64,000 nt of DNA from Nostoc punctiforme NIES-2108 (lineage in GTDB: Bacteria > Cyanobacteriota > Cyanobacteriia > Cyanobacteriales > Nostocaceae), in NCBI GenBank assembly GCA_003326195.1, contig LXQE01000149.1, forward strand, positions 36,584 through 100,583. The letters are read 5' to 3'. This document shows positions 27,848 to 37,413 of this stretch, in pieces; within the stretch, counting starts at the first letter, position 1; the number at the start of each line of letters is the position of its first letter. Made by a program: the position numbers and the translations under genes. A model generated the notes under the pieces. That model had not been told where the DNA came from and did no database searches. It saw only the letters and a program-made list of their open reading frames with translations.

Positions 27848-28361
27848 GTAAGGAAAGGAAAATTACTCAGGTTCTGCAATGTGCGATCTCGCCTACGGTA
27901 AGCAGAATGCGATCGCAAACACGATCTGCTTCAGCTGTTTTTTTGACAAACTGCTTGCTAATTACTTGATTAACCATTGATTCCATAAATTCAATTGCAA
28001 TAGCTTCACCATTTCGCCAACGTTCTCCATAGTTGGGGACATATAGCAGATTCAAACATTATTGTGTATAAAAATACTCTATCCGCATATTGCTGTATTG
28101 GTTTACTTTTTGGCGGTCAAAATGGTCAAAAATTAACTATTAGCGTAGTTCATATATCTCTTCAATATTGTCAGGGGTATCACCTTAGTGCGTAATTCTA
28201 CTGGATAAACTTGCTATGTATTTTAGTGAGTATTTCTGCTTTGATTCCAGCAGTCTCAAAATATAGTTACTGCATACTACTGTAAATCGATCGAGTTAAT
28301 GTAATATACTGACAGCTACAATCGCTTCCTTACAAACTACAAAGTACAAGGAGAAATTTTT
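27848..28361. other. Intergenic region before the TauD-like gene
   Basis: 514 bp. A minus-strand 62-codon open frame (27867-28055) has no ribosome-binding site or recognised domain. The last 100 bp should contain the promoter of the dioxygenase gene; the segment CAGCTACAATCGC just before the AAGGAGAA ribosome-binding site is unremarkable. I see no RNA gene or repeat. Confidence 0.5.
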
Positions 28362-29243
28362 ATGACATTTACTGCAACACGAATTGAGATTACGCCTAGT
28401 GGAGCAGCTTTAGGAGCAGTTGTTACTGGTGTTGACGCCAGTATTGCAGCAGAACCAGAAGTAATCTTGCAACTCAAGCAGGCGTGGCGCGATCATCACA
28501 TCCTCATCTTCAAAAATCAACAATTGACTGACGACCAATTATTAGCGTTTGCGAATTACTTTGGCGACATTCTCCAACAGCCTGCCTATATCCGTAAAGG
28601 AGAAACCGAGCCGTACCTGCCGCCTCTTGTTCTTACCCTTGCAAATGCTGCCTCTGAAGAAAGTTCCGTCAATCTTGCACCCAACTATCGTAAACTTTTA
28701 CCCCATATCGATCATGACTGGTTGCCTACACCATCTAGCGGTTCATTTTTATATGGGGTAGAACTGCCTGAAAATGGCCCTGATACCTATTGGGTGAATT
28801 TGATTCAGGCTTACGAAGAACTAGATGATGCTACTAAAAAGCAGATTGCTGGTTTGCAGTTACGCCATTTTAATTTCTATGGCAAGTATCGGGATGAGTA
28901 TCCTGAACCTGGCTACGCAGCTGGGCGTTCCGTTGAACCCGGTGAACGAGTTGCTACCCATCCTTTGGTTCGCACTCACCCGGATACTGGTAAGAAAGTT
29001 CTCTTCCTAAATGCTGCTAGCGAGGTAGATATTGTTGATTACGACCCAGTGGAAGGGGCAAAGCTAATTGAGCTGTTGCGGGAACACATTAAGCAACCCC
29101 ACTTAGTTTATCAACACCACTGGAGTAAGGGCGACCTGCTTTATTGGGACAACCAGGCTACGGCTCACTATCGGCCCGAATTTAATTCCAACGCAACCCG
29201 TGTTTTGAAGCGGGTTAGCATTCGAGGCAGCCGTCCTTTCTAA
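28362..29243 (+). CDS. TauD/TfdA-family 2-oxoglutarate-dependent dioxygenase
   Basis: 293 residues with an AAGGAGAA ribosome-binding site 8 bp upstream. The facial triad is visible in PHIDHDW (His-x-Asp) and the distal YWDNQATAHYRPEF (His), with the 2-oxoglutarate-binding arginine in the C-terminal KRVSIRGSRPF. TauD-type enzymes release sulfite from taurine or related sulfonates by hydroxylation. The next gene encodes a sulfonate-type binding protein, and an SsuD-like monooxygenase lies nearby, so a role in organosulfur use is likely. The exact substrate is not known. Confidence 0.88.
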   Translation: MTFTATRIEITPSGAALGAVVTGVDASIAAEPEVILQLKQAWRDHHILIFKNQQLTDDQLLAFANYFGDILQQPAYIRKGETEPYLPPLVLTLANAASEESSVNLAPNYRKLLPHIDHDWLPTPSSGSFLYGVELPENGPDTYWVNLIQAYEELDDATKKQIAGLQLRHFNFYGKYRDEYPEPGYAAGRSVEPGERVATHPLVRTHPDTGKKVLFLNAASEVDIVDYDPVEGAKLIELLREHIKQPHLVYQHHWSKGDLLYWDNQATAHYRPEFNSNATRVLKRVSIRGSRPF

Positions 29244-29458
29244 AGTTCAGCTAGCTAAAAGTTGTGAATTCTTTCAGATACAAAAATTTAATCCCCCTTT
29301 CCTTCTCCACTTTAGAGAGCAGACGGGGAGTAAAGTTTTGACACCACCGGATGCGATTGGATCTAGGCTTCTTAGCAGGGATAGAAGCTCTAATCGATTT
29401 GGTCAGCTTGCAGAGATTTTGCTCCCACGGTATCAGCGTCAAGATGAGATAGAAAGCT

Positions 29459-30535
29459 ATGGTCAGACTGCAAATTGGAAAGCACTCAATATCCAGGCGT
29501 GATTTACTTTACACTTTTTATGGATTAATGTCTTTTACTGCCTTAGTCAGTTGTGGAACAAACAACGGCAGCACAGGCAATAACAACAACACAACCTTGA
29601 GTGCTAATGCCACTAGTAACAATAAAGGCAGTACCAAGTTGGTTCGACTTGGCTACCAAGTTTCCGGGGATTTAACACACGAAAAAGGCACGATCGAAAA
29701 ACGCTTGGCTCCTGAAGGAATAGGTGTTACTTGGTCGCAATTTGTGTCTGGGCCTCCGCTATTGGAAGCCTTGAATGTGGGTAGCATTGACCTTGGGCCT
29801 GCTGGCGAAACGCCACCCATTTTTGCTCAGGCAGCTGGTACTAATCTGATTTATGTAGTTAATACCCCACCAGGTACTGGAGAAGGTTCCGCAATTGTTG
29901 TGCTAAAGGATTCTCCAATCCAAACATTGGCAGGTCTTAAAGGTAAAAAAGTTGCTTATTCTAGAGGGACGGCTCAGACGTTTTTTGTGGTGAAAGCGTT
30001 TGAAGAGGTAGGGCTAAAAATCAGTGATATTGAATCAGTGAATCTACCCATTGCAGATGGAAGAGCAGCATTTTTGAACAATACGGTTGATGCCTTTGTA
30101 GAAAGCGATCCTAGTCTGATCAAGCTGCAACGGGAAGGCGCTATTCGGGTCTTACGAGACGCCCAAGGAATTAAGACGCCAGGAGCTTATTACCTAGCTT
30201 CACGAGATTTTGCAATTAATAATAGTGAACTCTTAAAAGCAATTTTGTCAGAGTACTACCAAGTTGGGCAGTGGGCAAACAAAAACAGGCGGGCTGCTGC
30301 CGAAATCCTCGCGCCGAAGGTCAACACTGATGTCGATACTATGGAATTGGCGCTGACGAGAAGAAAATATGACATGAGACCAATTACTGAGGAAGTAATT
30401 AGCGCTCAACAAAAGGTTGCGGATCTTCTGTATGAACTGAAAGTTGTGCCAAAACAAGTTGATGTTAAAGGAGCAACCTTAACTGCCCAGCAGTATGCAG
30501 CGATTACACCAGATGCCGTTAGGAACAAGGCTTAA
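29459..30535 (+). CDS. ABC-type aliphatic sulfonate substrate-binding lipoprotein
   Basis: 358 residues. The N-terminus has SRRDLLYTFYGLMSF followed by a lipobox LVSC, so it should be a lipoprotein; the twin arginine hints at Tat export. A Ser/Asn-rich spacer leads to an SsuA/NMT1-like periplasmic binding domain (LVRLGYQVSGDL, SGPPLLEALNVGSIDLG, GLKGKKVAYSRGT). No ATPase or permease gene of an ABC importer is adjacent, so the binding protein must work with a transporter encoded elsewhere. It follows the TauD-like gene by 215 bp. Confidence 0.87.
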   Translation: MVRLQIGKHSISRRDLLYTFYGLMSFTALVSCGTNNGSTGNNNNTTLSANATSNNKGSTKLVRLGYQVSGDLTHEKGTIEKRLAPEGIGVTWSQFVSGPPLLEALNVGSIDLGPAGETPPIFAQAAGTNLIYVVNTPPGTGEGSAIVVLKDSPIQTLAGLKGKKVAYSRGTAQTFFVVKAFEEVGLKISDIESVNLPIADGRAAFLNNTVDAFVESDPSLIKLQREGAIRVLRDAQGIKTPGAYYLASRDFAINNSELLKAILSEYYQVGQWANKNRRAAAEILAPKVNTDVDTMELALTRRKYDMRPITEEVISAQQKVADLLYELKVVPKQVDVKGATLTAQQYAAITPDAVRNKA

Positions 30536-30569
30536 CCTTTGAATCAGCAAGCTTGCTACAAAACCAGAC

Positions 30570-30595
30570 GCGATGCCTGCGGCGGTAAACTACGC
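30570..30595 (+). repeat. Palindromic dispersed repeat
   Basis: GCGATGCCTGCGGCGG then TAAACTACGC, a diverged relative of the 30-bp repeat family, between the binding protein and MFS genes. Confidence 0.65.
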
Positions 30596-30671
30596 AATTA
30601 TCCTATATATTATTAGATAAGCTAAGTATTAGTTGACCTAATACTTAGTAAAACACAATAAAACTTTCCTG

Positions 30672-31943
30672 ATGAAAATTTGGAATAGACAATTAGGCGA
30701 TCGCGTAAGTAATATCATCTACCAGCATTTACCCGCCTTTCGCTGGCGTAACTTTCGGCTGTTTTTTGGGGGACAGTTACTATCAATGTCTGGGACATTT
30801 ATGACCCAGCAGTTAACTATTCCTTGGCTGGTATACGAATTGACTCAATCGGCTTGGCTGTTGGGAATTGCAGGGTTTGTGCAATTTTTACCGACGTTAT
30901 TAGTGATTCCCTTTTCGGGCGTATTGTCCGATCGCTGGAGTCGTCGTGACTTGTTAATGCTGGTGCAGATATTGGGAATTAGCGTTTCCCTGACTTTAAC
31001 GATTCTTACCTTTACAAATTGGATTACGTTTCCCATCCTATTGGTACTGAGCGTTCTCAATGGTTTCCTCAAGGGATTAGATATGCCCGTGCGTCATACA
31101 ATCGTCACCGAAACCGTAGACGATCGCGCCGATTGGAGTAATGCGATCGCCTTGAATTCAGTGATGTTAAGTTCCTCGCTGGTATTGGGACCGGCTATGG
31201 GCGGGATTTTGATTGCGACGCTAGGGGTGAAATATTGTTTTCTCTACGATACCCTCAGCTATATCCCTGCCATCTTTACCCTCCTTGCAATGCGGCTGAA
31301 AGTCAGATCCATGCAAACTCTTACGAGCCTTAGCGATACTTTGCAGAAATTGCGAGAGGGCTTTGAATATGTCTCCAAGTTCCAACCCATTAGAGCAATT
31401 TTATTAATACTGGCATTACAAGGTTTAGTCGGGATGTCTCATATCGCGCTCATGCCCGTCTTTGCCGCTAAGATTTTAAATGGGGATGCAACTACGATGG
31501 CTCAACTGAGCACCTCAGCGCCCATTGGCTCGTTGTTTGCTTGTTTGTATCTGAGTGTTAGGCGAGGGATTGCGGGCTTAGAACGTTTGATTGTAGTCGC
31601 TCAAGTCTTGATTGGGATAAGTCTGATTTCCTTCTCACTATCGCGTCAAGTTGGATTATCCATAATCATACTGGTGTTTACAGGCTGCTTTTCCATCCTC
31701 CTGATTACCAGTAGTAATATGATTATCCAAACCCTAGTTGCCGAAGATAAGCGCGGACGGGTGATGAGTTTTTATGCCCTAGCAATGGTGGGTATGATGC
31801 CCTTTGGGAATCTGTTGGCTGGAACTTTGGCACATAATTTTGGTGCGACTAATGCCTTGATTGTCTGTGGCAGTCTGAGTACCTTAGGTGCGCTATGGTT
31901 CTCTACGCAACTGCCAGCAGTGAGCCGTTGGATTGATCGCTAA
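30672..31943 (+). CDS. MFS transporter, EntS/DHA3-like
   Basis: 423 residues with about eleven to twelve hydrophobic segments. The MFS signature between segments 2 and 3 is SGVLSDRWSRRDLL. The N-terminal FRWRNFRLFFGGQLLSMSG is typical of the enterobactin-exporter/DHA3 group. It presumably exports a small molecule from the plasma membrane. Its place inside the sulfonate-type cluster suggests it may move a substrate or product of that pathway, but nothing in the sequence proves this. Its last four bases overlap, tail to tail, the monooxygenase gene on the other strand. Confidence 0.85.
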   Translation: MKIWNRQLGDRVSNIIYQHLPAFRWRNFRLFFGGQLLSMSGTFMTQQLTIPWLVYELTQSAWLLGIAGFVQFLPTLLVIPFSGVLSDRWSRRDLLMLVQILGISVSLTLTILTFTNWITFPILLVLSVLNGFLKGLDMPVRHTIVTETVDDRADWSNAIALNSVMLSSSLVLGPAMGGILIATLGVKYCFLYDTLSYIPAIFTLLAMRLKVRSMQTLTSLSDTLQKLREGFEYVSKFQPIRAILLILALQGLVGMSHIALMPVFAAKILNGDATTMAQLSTSAPIGSLFACLYLSVRRGIAGLERLIVVAQVLIGISLISFSLSRQVGLSIIILVFTGCFSILLITSSNMIIQTLVAEDKRGRVMSFYALAMVGMMPFGNLLAGTLAHNFGATNALIVCGSLSTLGALWFSTQLPAVSRWIDR

Positions 31944-33040
31944 ACCCCGACTCCAACTGTTTGCCGTTCTCGTCGTGCGACTTCTGCACGTACTAAAGGA
32001 ATGACATCACGCCCATAAGCGATCGCATCCTCTAAAGGATCAAAGCCCCGAATCAATAAGGTAGTCACACCTGCATCGTAATAATCAACCAAAGCCTCTG
32101 CTACTTGTTCTGGTGTACCCACTAGAGCAGTAGTGTTACCTGCCGCACCAGTAGCTGCGGCGATCGGTGTCCATAGACGCTTGTCATAAATCTCATTTTT
32201 GGCGGCAAAATCCAGCAGACGTTGCGATCCTACGGCTTGGGGTCTAGCTGGGGCAGCTAATTTTGCGCCTCCTCGCAACTCTTGAATTCGCGCTAAAATG
32301 TTATGTGCTTTCTCCCAAGCCTCTTGTTCTGTAGCACCAAGAATCGGTCGCAGAGAGACACTGAAACTAATGGAACGACCGGGTAGTAAAGCAGCACGCA
32401 CCTCTGCAATTCGTTCTTTAACTGCGGCAATTGGCTCACCCCACAAGGCATAGACATTACTGTGTTTGGCTCCTACCTGTACGGCTGGCCCAGATGCACC
32501 ACCAAAGTAAAGCGGGATGTGGGGCTTTTGCAGCGGCTTGAGCGCAGAGAAAGCAGCTTTGATGCGGTAAAATTCACCTTCGTAATCAAAGGGAGTGTCG
32601 CTTGTCCAGACGCGACGAACAATTTCTAAATATTCATCGGTGCGACGGTAACGGCTGTCATGATCTAGCCAGTCGCCATCTCTTTGTTGATCGGTATCAC
32701 TGCCACCAGTAATGATATGTATTGCGATCCGACCGTTGGTAAAATGGTCAAGGGTAGCTGCCTTGCGAGCTGCCAGAGTCGGTGCGACAAAACCCGGACG
32801 ATGAGCAATTAAAAAGCCCAATCGCTCGGTTGCGGAAGCAGCGAAACTAGCAACAGTCAAACCATCAGGGCTACTAGAACTATAGCCAATCAATACTTTG
32901 TCAAAGCCTCCTTCTTCATGGGCTTTGGCAAATTCACGAACATAAGCTGTATCAATGATGTCATCGCCCAGACCACCTGATGCACTATTTAATTCCGAAG
33001 TTGGTTTTGTCCGAATCAATCCAATAAATTCAATTGGCAT
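31940..33040 (-). CDS. ssuD: LLM-class flavin-dependent monooxygenase, SsuD-like
   Basis: 366 residues from the ATG at 33040, which follows AGGAGAATTAATT; the open frame extends 35 codons upstream through repeat DNA that is not coding. Luciferase-like fold with IEFIGLIRTKP, GFDKVLIGYSSSSPDG, FLIAHRPGFVAPTLAARKAA and IHIITGGSDTDQQRDGD, all typical of alkanesulfonate monooxygenases. These use FMNH2 and O2 to release sulfite from alkanesulfonates. It lies upstream of nothing else on its strand but follows the aldolase gene by 120 bp. The gene symbol reflects the closest family, not proven substrate. Confidence 0.85.
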   Translation of the reverse strand: MPIEFIGLIRTKPTSELNSASGGLGDDIIDTAYVREFAKAHEEGGFDKVLIGYSSSSPDGLTVASFAASATERLGFLIAHRPGFVAPTLAARKAATLDHFTNGRIAIHIITGGSDTDQQRDGDWLDHDSRYRRTDEYLEIVRRVWTSDTPFDYEGEFYRIKAAFSALKPLQKPHIPLYFGGASGPAVQVGAKHSNVYALWGEPIAAVKERIAEVRAALLPGRSISFSVSLRPILGATEQEAWEKAHNILARIQELRGGAKLAAPARPQAVGSQRLLDFAAKNEIYDKRLWTPIAAATGAAGNTTALVGTPEQVAEALVDYYDAGVTTLLIRGFDPLEDAIAYGRDVIPLVRAEVARRERQTVGVGV

Positions 33041-33160
33041 AATTAATTCTCCTAAAAGTGTTGGGGAGTGGGAGTAGAGAGCAGGGGAGGCAGGGGGAGC
33101 AGGGGAAGAAGAACTATTGATTATTGACCAATGCCCCATGCCCAATGCCCCATTCCCTAA

Positions 33161-33970
33161 TCAATCAAATAAGTCTGGTTGATCGTGGGTAATTTCGTCC
33201 CATAAATACTGGAATCCACCCCAGCCTGCTTGGTGAGTACCACCGCGTTGTTGGATCTTTAAGGCGATGTCGTGGTCAATCAGGATGGGTTTTCCTACGG
33301 CTTCTGCTAGTAATTGCGCCTTAGCCGTATCCTCTAACCTGATGTACCACCAAGCTGCTTCGTCCACACTGTGTCCCACGGTCAATATTCCGTGGTTGCG
33401 TAAAATCGCAGCTTTGCGTAGGCGTAGCCCGCCGGAGGCATCGCCTAGTGCGTGAGCAATGCGTTTTCCTTCGCTTGTCTCTAAGACAATGCCTGTAAAA
33501 TCATCAAATAGAGCATGATCTTGGTAAAAAGCACAGGAATCTTGGGTAATCGGATCGAGCAATCGACCTAAAGATGACCAAGTTTTGCCATAGAAGGAAT
33601 GGGCATGAGCCGCTGCAATGACATCAGGGCGGGCTTCGTGGATTTGAGAGTGTATGGCAAATGCTGCTTGACTAACTTTGCCTTCACCTTGAACTACCTG
33701 ACCTTCACTATTCACTAGTATCAGGTCTGATACCCGAATGCGACTGAAGTGTATCCCAAAGGGATTTACCCAAAAATGATCGGTAAATTCGGGATCGCGG
33801 GCAGTGATATGTCCTGCCAATCCTTGAGCAAAACCCAAACGCGCAAATACCCGAAAGGCTGCTGCCAAGCGTTCTTGACGATGGCGACGCTCTGATTCAA
33901 TGGAAACGAAGGTTGGTGGCTGAAAGGGATTGCTGGGGCGGACGAGAGAAGTTTGCACCATCATTTTCAA
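33161..33970 (-). CDS. Class II aldolase/adducin-family protein with inserted repeat
   Basis: 269 residues; residue 3 (MVQTS) is an alternative start. The fold is shown by FARLGFAQGLAGHITARD, HSQIHEARPDVIAAAHAHSF (zinc His-x-His) and ILRNHGILTVGHSVDEAAWW (distal His). Members are fuculose- or ribulose-phosphate aldolases and decarboxylases; some sit in sulfur-salvage pathways. Between HALGD and KAAILRNHG the protein has ten extra residues, ASGGLRLR and flanks, encoded by a 30-bp dispersed repeat (33415-33444). The insertion is just before the catalytic core strand carrying the distal His, so whether the enzyme remains active is uncertain. Confidence 0.85.
   Translation of the reverse strand: MKMMVQTSLVRPSNPFQPPTFVSIESERRHRQERLAAAFRVFARLGFAQGLAGHITARDPEFTDHFWVNPFGIHFSRIRVSDLILVNSEGQVVQGEGKVSQAAFAIHSQIHEARPDVIAAAHAHSFYGKTWSSLGRLLDPITQDSCAFYQDHALFDDFTGIVLETSEGKRIAHALGDASGGLRLRKAAILRNHGILTVGHSVDEAAWWYIRLEDTAKAQLLAEAVGKPILIDHDIALKIQQRGGTHQAGWGGFQYLWDEITHDQPDLFD
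33415..33444 (-). repeat. 30-bp palindromic dispersed repeat inside the aldolase gene
   Basis: Identical over 30 bp, in reverse orientation, to the copy at 23677-23706. It is in frame with the aldolase and encodes GDASGGLRLR in place of the short turn usual in the family. Confidence 0.9.
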
Positions 33971-34456
33971 CTCCTACGTATGGATTGGGTAGACCTACAG
34001 TGCTGCCTCACTGCTGCTAAAAGCCTCAAGGTTTATCGATAGACATCGCTTCACCATTAAACTAGCGAGACAACAAAGGATTTATGGTTATGGCTGAGTG
34101 GGCGATGTCTACGACGGGCTGCGCCTACGCAGTTTTTATCGTTGCAAATACGTATTTTTCAATCATGTCCAGTGGACAATGCTACAAATAACTTTTGGCT
34201 AATAACCGTAAATACGTTACTAATTCACTGATATCAGCTTTTCAACTACCTATTGACAACAAATTTATTAACTAGAGTAGTGATACTATCAAAAAAATAC
34301 TGTAAGTCAATCGGATTACAGTATTTTAAGCTACAACTAAATTACCACAGTTAATTTAAATAAGCAAGCTAAATATGGAGTTCTGCTAGAAAATATACTT
34401 GAGGAGACTGTTGCGATTTGTTAAGCTGTGGAGCGATCGCCTGGTTTTTTCGGTTC
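33971..34456. other. Intergenic region with one dispersed repeat
   Basis: 486 bp between the aldolase and TPR genes. It contains a 30-bp family copy at 34102-34131 (GCGATGTCTACGACGG then GCTGCGCCTACGCA). The rest is AT-rich and has no open frame or RNA structure I can support. The aldolase promoter should be at its left end. Confidence 0.6.
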
Positions 34457-36301
34457 TTACATATCTCCCTTATATTCTTCTAACAATTGCGGAATGTGAT
34501 CGTACCCATCTACACCGATAACAGCAATAATTTTCGGGCGATGTTGCTGTAAGAACTTTTGGAAAGCTTCTGCACCGATTTGTCCCTGCAAAATTGTCAG
34601 TAACCCTGCTGGTTGTCGCCACTCATTAGAAGCAATTTGCTCTAAAAGATACATTCCTAAGCAGCCCGTGTAAACAGTTTTTTCGGAATTTTGCAGATGA
34701 TAATAAGCTTCTGCTAAATAAGCTAAGTTCCGCCCTTGGAGATACAAATCACCGGAAACTTGCGCTGTTTTAAAGCCATCTTCAAGATATTTAATTGCCG
34801 TTTGGTGTTCTCCAATTACTAGATAGGCAATTCCTAAGCTGCTGACACATAAGGCTTTACTTTGAAGATCGCCTAATTTTTCTGATAATTTTAAACCTTG
34901 TTCCAAATAATTAATTGCAGCTTCATAGGTTTCGGGTTCTAAGTTTTCCAATTCCTGAGCTTGCATGACTTCGCTGTAACCTAAATTTACTAGCGCGTTT
35001 GCTTCTCCTGTGCGATCGCCTGCTTGCCGACTTAGTATTAATGCTCGTTGACTGTAGTTAATTGCCTCAGCATAATTTTGTTGTTGCACGTAGGTACGGC
35101 TGAGGTGATTGAGATTGGCAATTTCACAGGTGCGATCGCCTGCATTTCTGGCTATCTCTAGCGCCTGCTGATGAAAATCAATTGAGCGCTGGTATTGTCC
35201 TAAAGCACGCTGAGAATAGCCTAAAAGTGTCAAAATCCGCGCTTTTTCCTGGGTTCCCTCGCCTCGTCGTAGCGGTTCATCTAAATAATCTAGGGCATCT
35301 CGTAAATAAGTGCCAGTAAAAGAGGCAAAAATCCCGCCATAAAAGGGAAAATACGGACGCTGGGCAAAGGTTCGCAAAATCTGAAGCATGATTTGAGAAC
35401 AGGCATCGCTATATACTGTCCCAATGCTCCTAAAGCCACTTGCTAACTGACTCCAAATCACTGCAAAGGTCAAAAAAGTGGAAATGGACAACTTTGGCCC
35501 CGCTTTAACATCGTAAGCTTGTTGGTCAAACCAGTTAATTAGTCCCCGTTGTAAGAACTGTAAAATCAATGCCATTTCCACCCAATCTCTGAGGGTGATT
35601 CCCCGTTGTCGCTCGGCAAACTCTATTGCAGATTCTTCCCTAGCTAAGGTGCGAAGTAGTGTTTTGGGTAACTCACTATTGAGTTGTTTAGCCCAACTTG
35701 CCCAAGGGCCACTTTCTCCCGGTACGCCGCCAAATCCCAAAGATTCTTTTTGCTCGTACATCCAACTGAGCAAGTTGTCTTGCAATCGCTGCCAAGAAGC
35801 TAAACCACGGGTAATCCCTTCGGAAAATTGTTCTAAATCAGAATCTGCCTGAGCAAATTGCTGCAATGCCTTTGATAACTGCTGTAACTGTTGTAAATTT
35901 AGCGGATACTTCTGATTCGGGTCAGTAACCCGGATAAATGTCGCTAGACGCTCGGCAGCAGTGGCTGTGGTGATTTCTGTAGCTGCGGAGGCGATCGCTT
36001 CTGTGGCTTTATTTTGCTCTTGCCAGCGTTGCCATTGACTTTGAATCGTCTTAATGGCTCTCAAACTGCGAGTTGCCTTGGCTTTCTTGAGTTCGTCTTT
36101 TTCGCTATCTACTTGGCTTTGGAGGGAATTCAGGCGATCGCTCAAAGCTAACTCAAATACTTCCCCTGTACCGGAAGTAATTCCTTTAAGAAGCATTTGA
36201 TACACTTGTTCTACAGAGCTAATTTTGCCCTTGAGGGTGGTTTCGACAATTTCATCGATTAAGGCAAGATAGCGATCGCTTAATGGCAGAGAGTCTGGCA
36301 C
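34457..36301 (-). CDS. Tetratricopeptide repeat protein
   Basis: 614 residues. The N-terminal 330 residues are helical and without a recognised domain, with a coiled-coil-like stretch around 50-85. From about residue 345 there are at least five tetratricopeptide repeats (ARILTLLGYSQRALGQYQRS, ANLNHLSRTYVQQQNYAEAI, ANALVNLGYSEVMQAQELEN, ALCVSSLGIAYLVIGEHQTA, GRNLAYLAEAYYHLQNSEKT). It is probably a scaffold or regulatory protein. The partner is unknown. Such proteins are numerous in filamentous cyanobacteria. Confidence 0.85.
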   Translation of the reverse strand: MPDSLPLSDRYLALIDEIVETTLKGKISSVEQVYQMLLKGITSGTGEVFELALSDRLNSLQSQVDSEKDELKKAKATRSLRAIKTIQSQWQRWQEQNKATEAIASAATEITTATAAERLATFIRVTDPNQKYPLNLQQLQQLSKALQQFAQADSDLEQFSEGITRGLASWQRLQDNLLSWMYEQKESLGFGGVPGESGPWASWAKQLNSELPKTLLRTLAREESAIEFAERQRGITLRDWVEMALILQFLQRGLINWFDQQAYDVKAGPKLSISTFLTFAVIWSQLASGFRSIGTVYSDACSQIMLQILRTFAQRPYFPFYGGIFASFTGTYLRDALDYLDEPLRRGEGTQEKARILTLLGYSQRALGQYQRSIDFHQQALEIARNAGDRTCEIANLNHLSRTYVQQQNYAEAINYSQRALILSRQAGDRTGEANALVNLGYSEVMQAQELENLEPETYEAAINYLEQGLKLSEKLGDLQSKALCVSSLGIAYLVIGEHQTAIKYLEDGFKTAQVSGDLYLQGRNLAYLAEAYYHLQNSEKTVYTGCLGMYLLEQIASNEWRQPAGLLTILQGQIGAEAFQKFLQQHRPKIIAVIGVDGYDHIPQLLEEYKGDM

Positions 36302-36425
36302 TTTGGCTACTAGGAGAATGTCACATCAATTCTAATTCTAGTCTTGACAGCAGAGGTAGGGGAAACAATTGGCCACTTTTTGACAGTCATGGTCATAACA
36401 AATGCGAAATTTAGAAAAAATTTAT

Positions 36426-37196
36426 TTAGCGATTTGTTATCATTCCTTGAGTGATTCGCTGTTTAACTACACGATAAAAAAACAATGGAATGCCTACAAT
36501 ATAACGGTCTGCTAGACGAGTAGGTTCAGTAATTAAGCGTGTTAACCACTCCAGACCATTATCAGTCAGCCAACGCGGCCCGCGATATATAGAGTCAGTA
36601 TAAAAATCTAGACAAGCACCTAAAGGTAAAAATACAGTAGTTTCAATTTTATTGAAGTTATCTAAAATCCAGCGTTCCTGCAATGGCATACCAAAACCAA
36701 TATATAAAATATCTGGTTGAAATTTATTAATTTTTTTTATTACCAAATCATTCTCTTTTCCTGATTTATCAAAATAACCATGATGTCCCTGTACGCGTAA
36801 ATTAGGCGCAATTGATCCTAACTTAGTAATTGCCTTATCTACTACGCCAGGTTTTCCAGCTAACAAAAATAAAGAAAGGTTTTCTTTCTCACACTTTAAT
36901 GCTAAATCTTCGATGTAATCTGGTGCTGTCATTCGATGTGCAGATTGCATTGAATAACCGTTGAATCTAGCTCCTACCACTACACCAAATCCGTCACAAA
37001 ATACTAAATCCGCCTTATTCAAAAAATCTCGATACCAAGACTTTTCATAAGCGAAATTCATTGCTCTGATGTTCACATGCCCTACAACTGTCTTTCTTTG
37101 GCTTTTTGCTGCTTCTACTAAATAATCAACTAATTCTTGTACTTTAACTTTATGGAATCTTGTATCAAACAATTTTACTTCAGGAAAAGTTTTCAT
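36426..37196 (-). CDS. WecB/TagA/CpsF-family glycosyltransferase
   Basis: 256 residues from the ATG at 37196, which has GGAGGTG six bases upstream; a longer frame to 37232 lacks this. GT26 hallmarks are HVNIRAMNFAYE, DLVFCDGFGVVVGARF, LFLLAGKPGVVDKA, VQGHHGYF and ILYIGFGMPLQERWI. These enzymes add a ManNAc- or similar sugar to a lipid-linked acceptor in polysaccharide synthesis at the inner face of the membrane. It is next to a GT4 glycosyltransferase on the same strand, so both likely act in exopolysaccharide or cell-wall glycan assembly. Confidence 0.9.
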   Translation of the reverse strand: MKTFPEVKLFDTRFHKVKVQELVDYLVEAAKSQRKTVVGHVNIRAMNFAYEKSWYRDFLNKADLVFCDGFGVVVGARFNGYSMQSAHRMTAPDYIEDLALKCEKENLSLFLLAGKPGVVDKAITKLGSIAPNLRVQGHHGYFDKSGKENDLVIKKINKFQPDILYIGFGMPLQERWILDNFNKIETTVFLPLGACLDFYTDSIYRGPRWLTDNGLEWLTRLITEPTRLADRYIVGIPLFFYRVVKQRITQGMITNR

Positions 37197-37413
37197 TTCT
37201 GCACCTCCCTCACTTATTACCCAGTATACCAAGTTTAGAATAATACTAACAACAAAAGAATAATACCTTTATCGTTCCCTTGATTTTTCCTAATATTAAA
37301 TCCATACTTTTTAAACTCCTATTATCCTTATACAGAATGAATTGCGTCGTTTTGAAGCTTGGTATTTAATACATAGTGTAAGCTACTTAAACCTATTCTC
37401 ATTAAGATGGATC

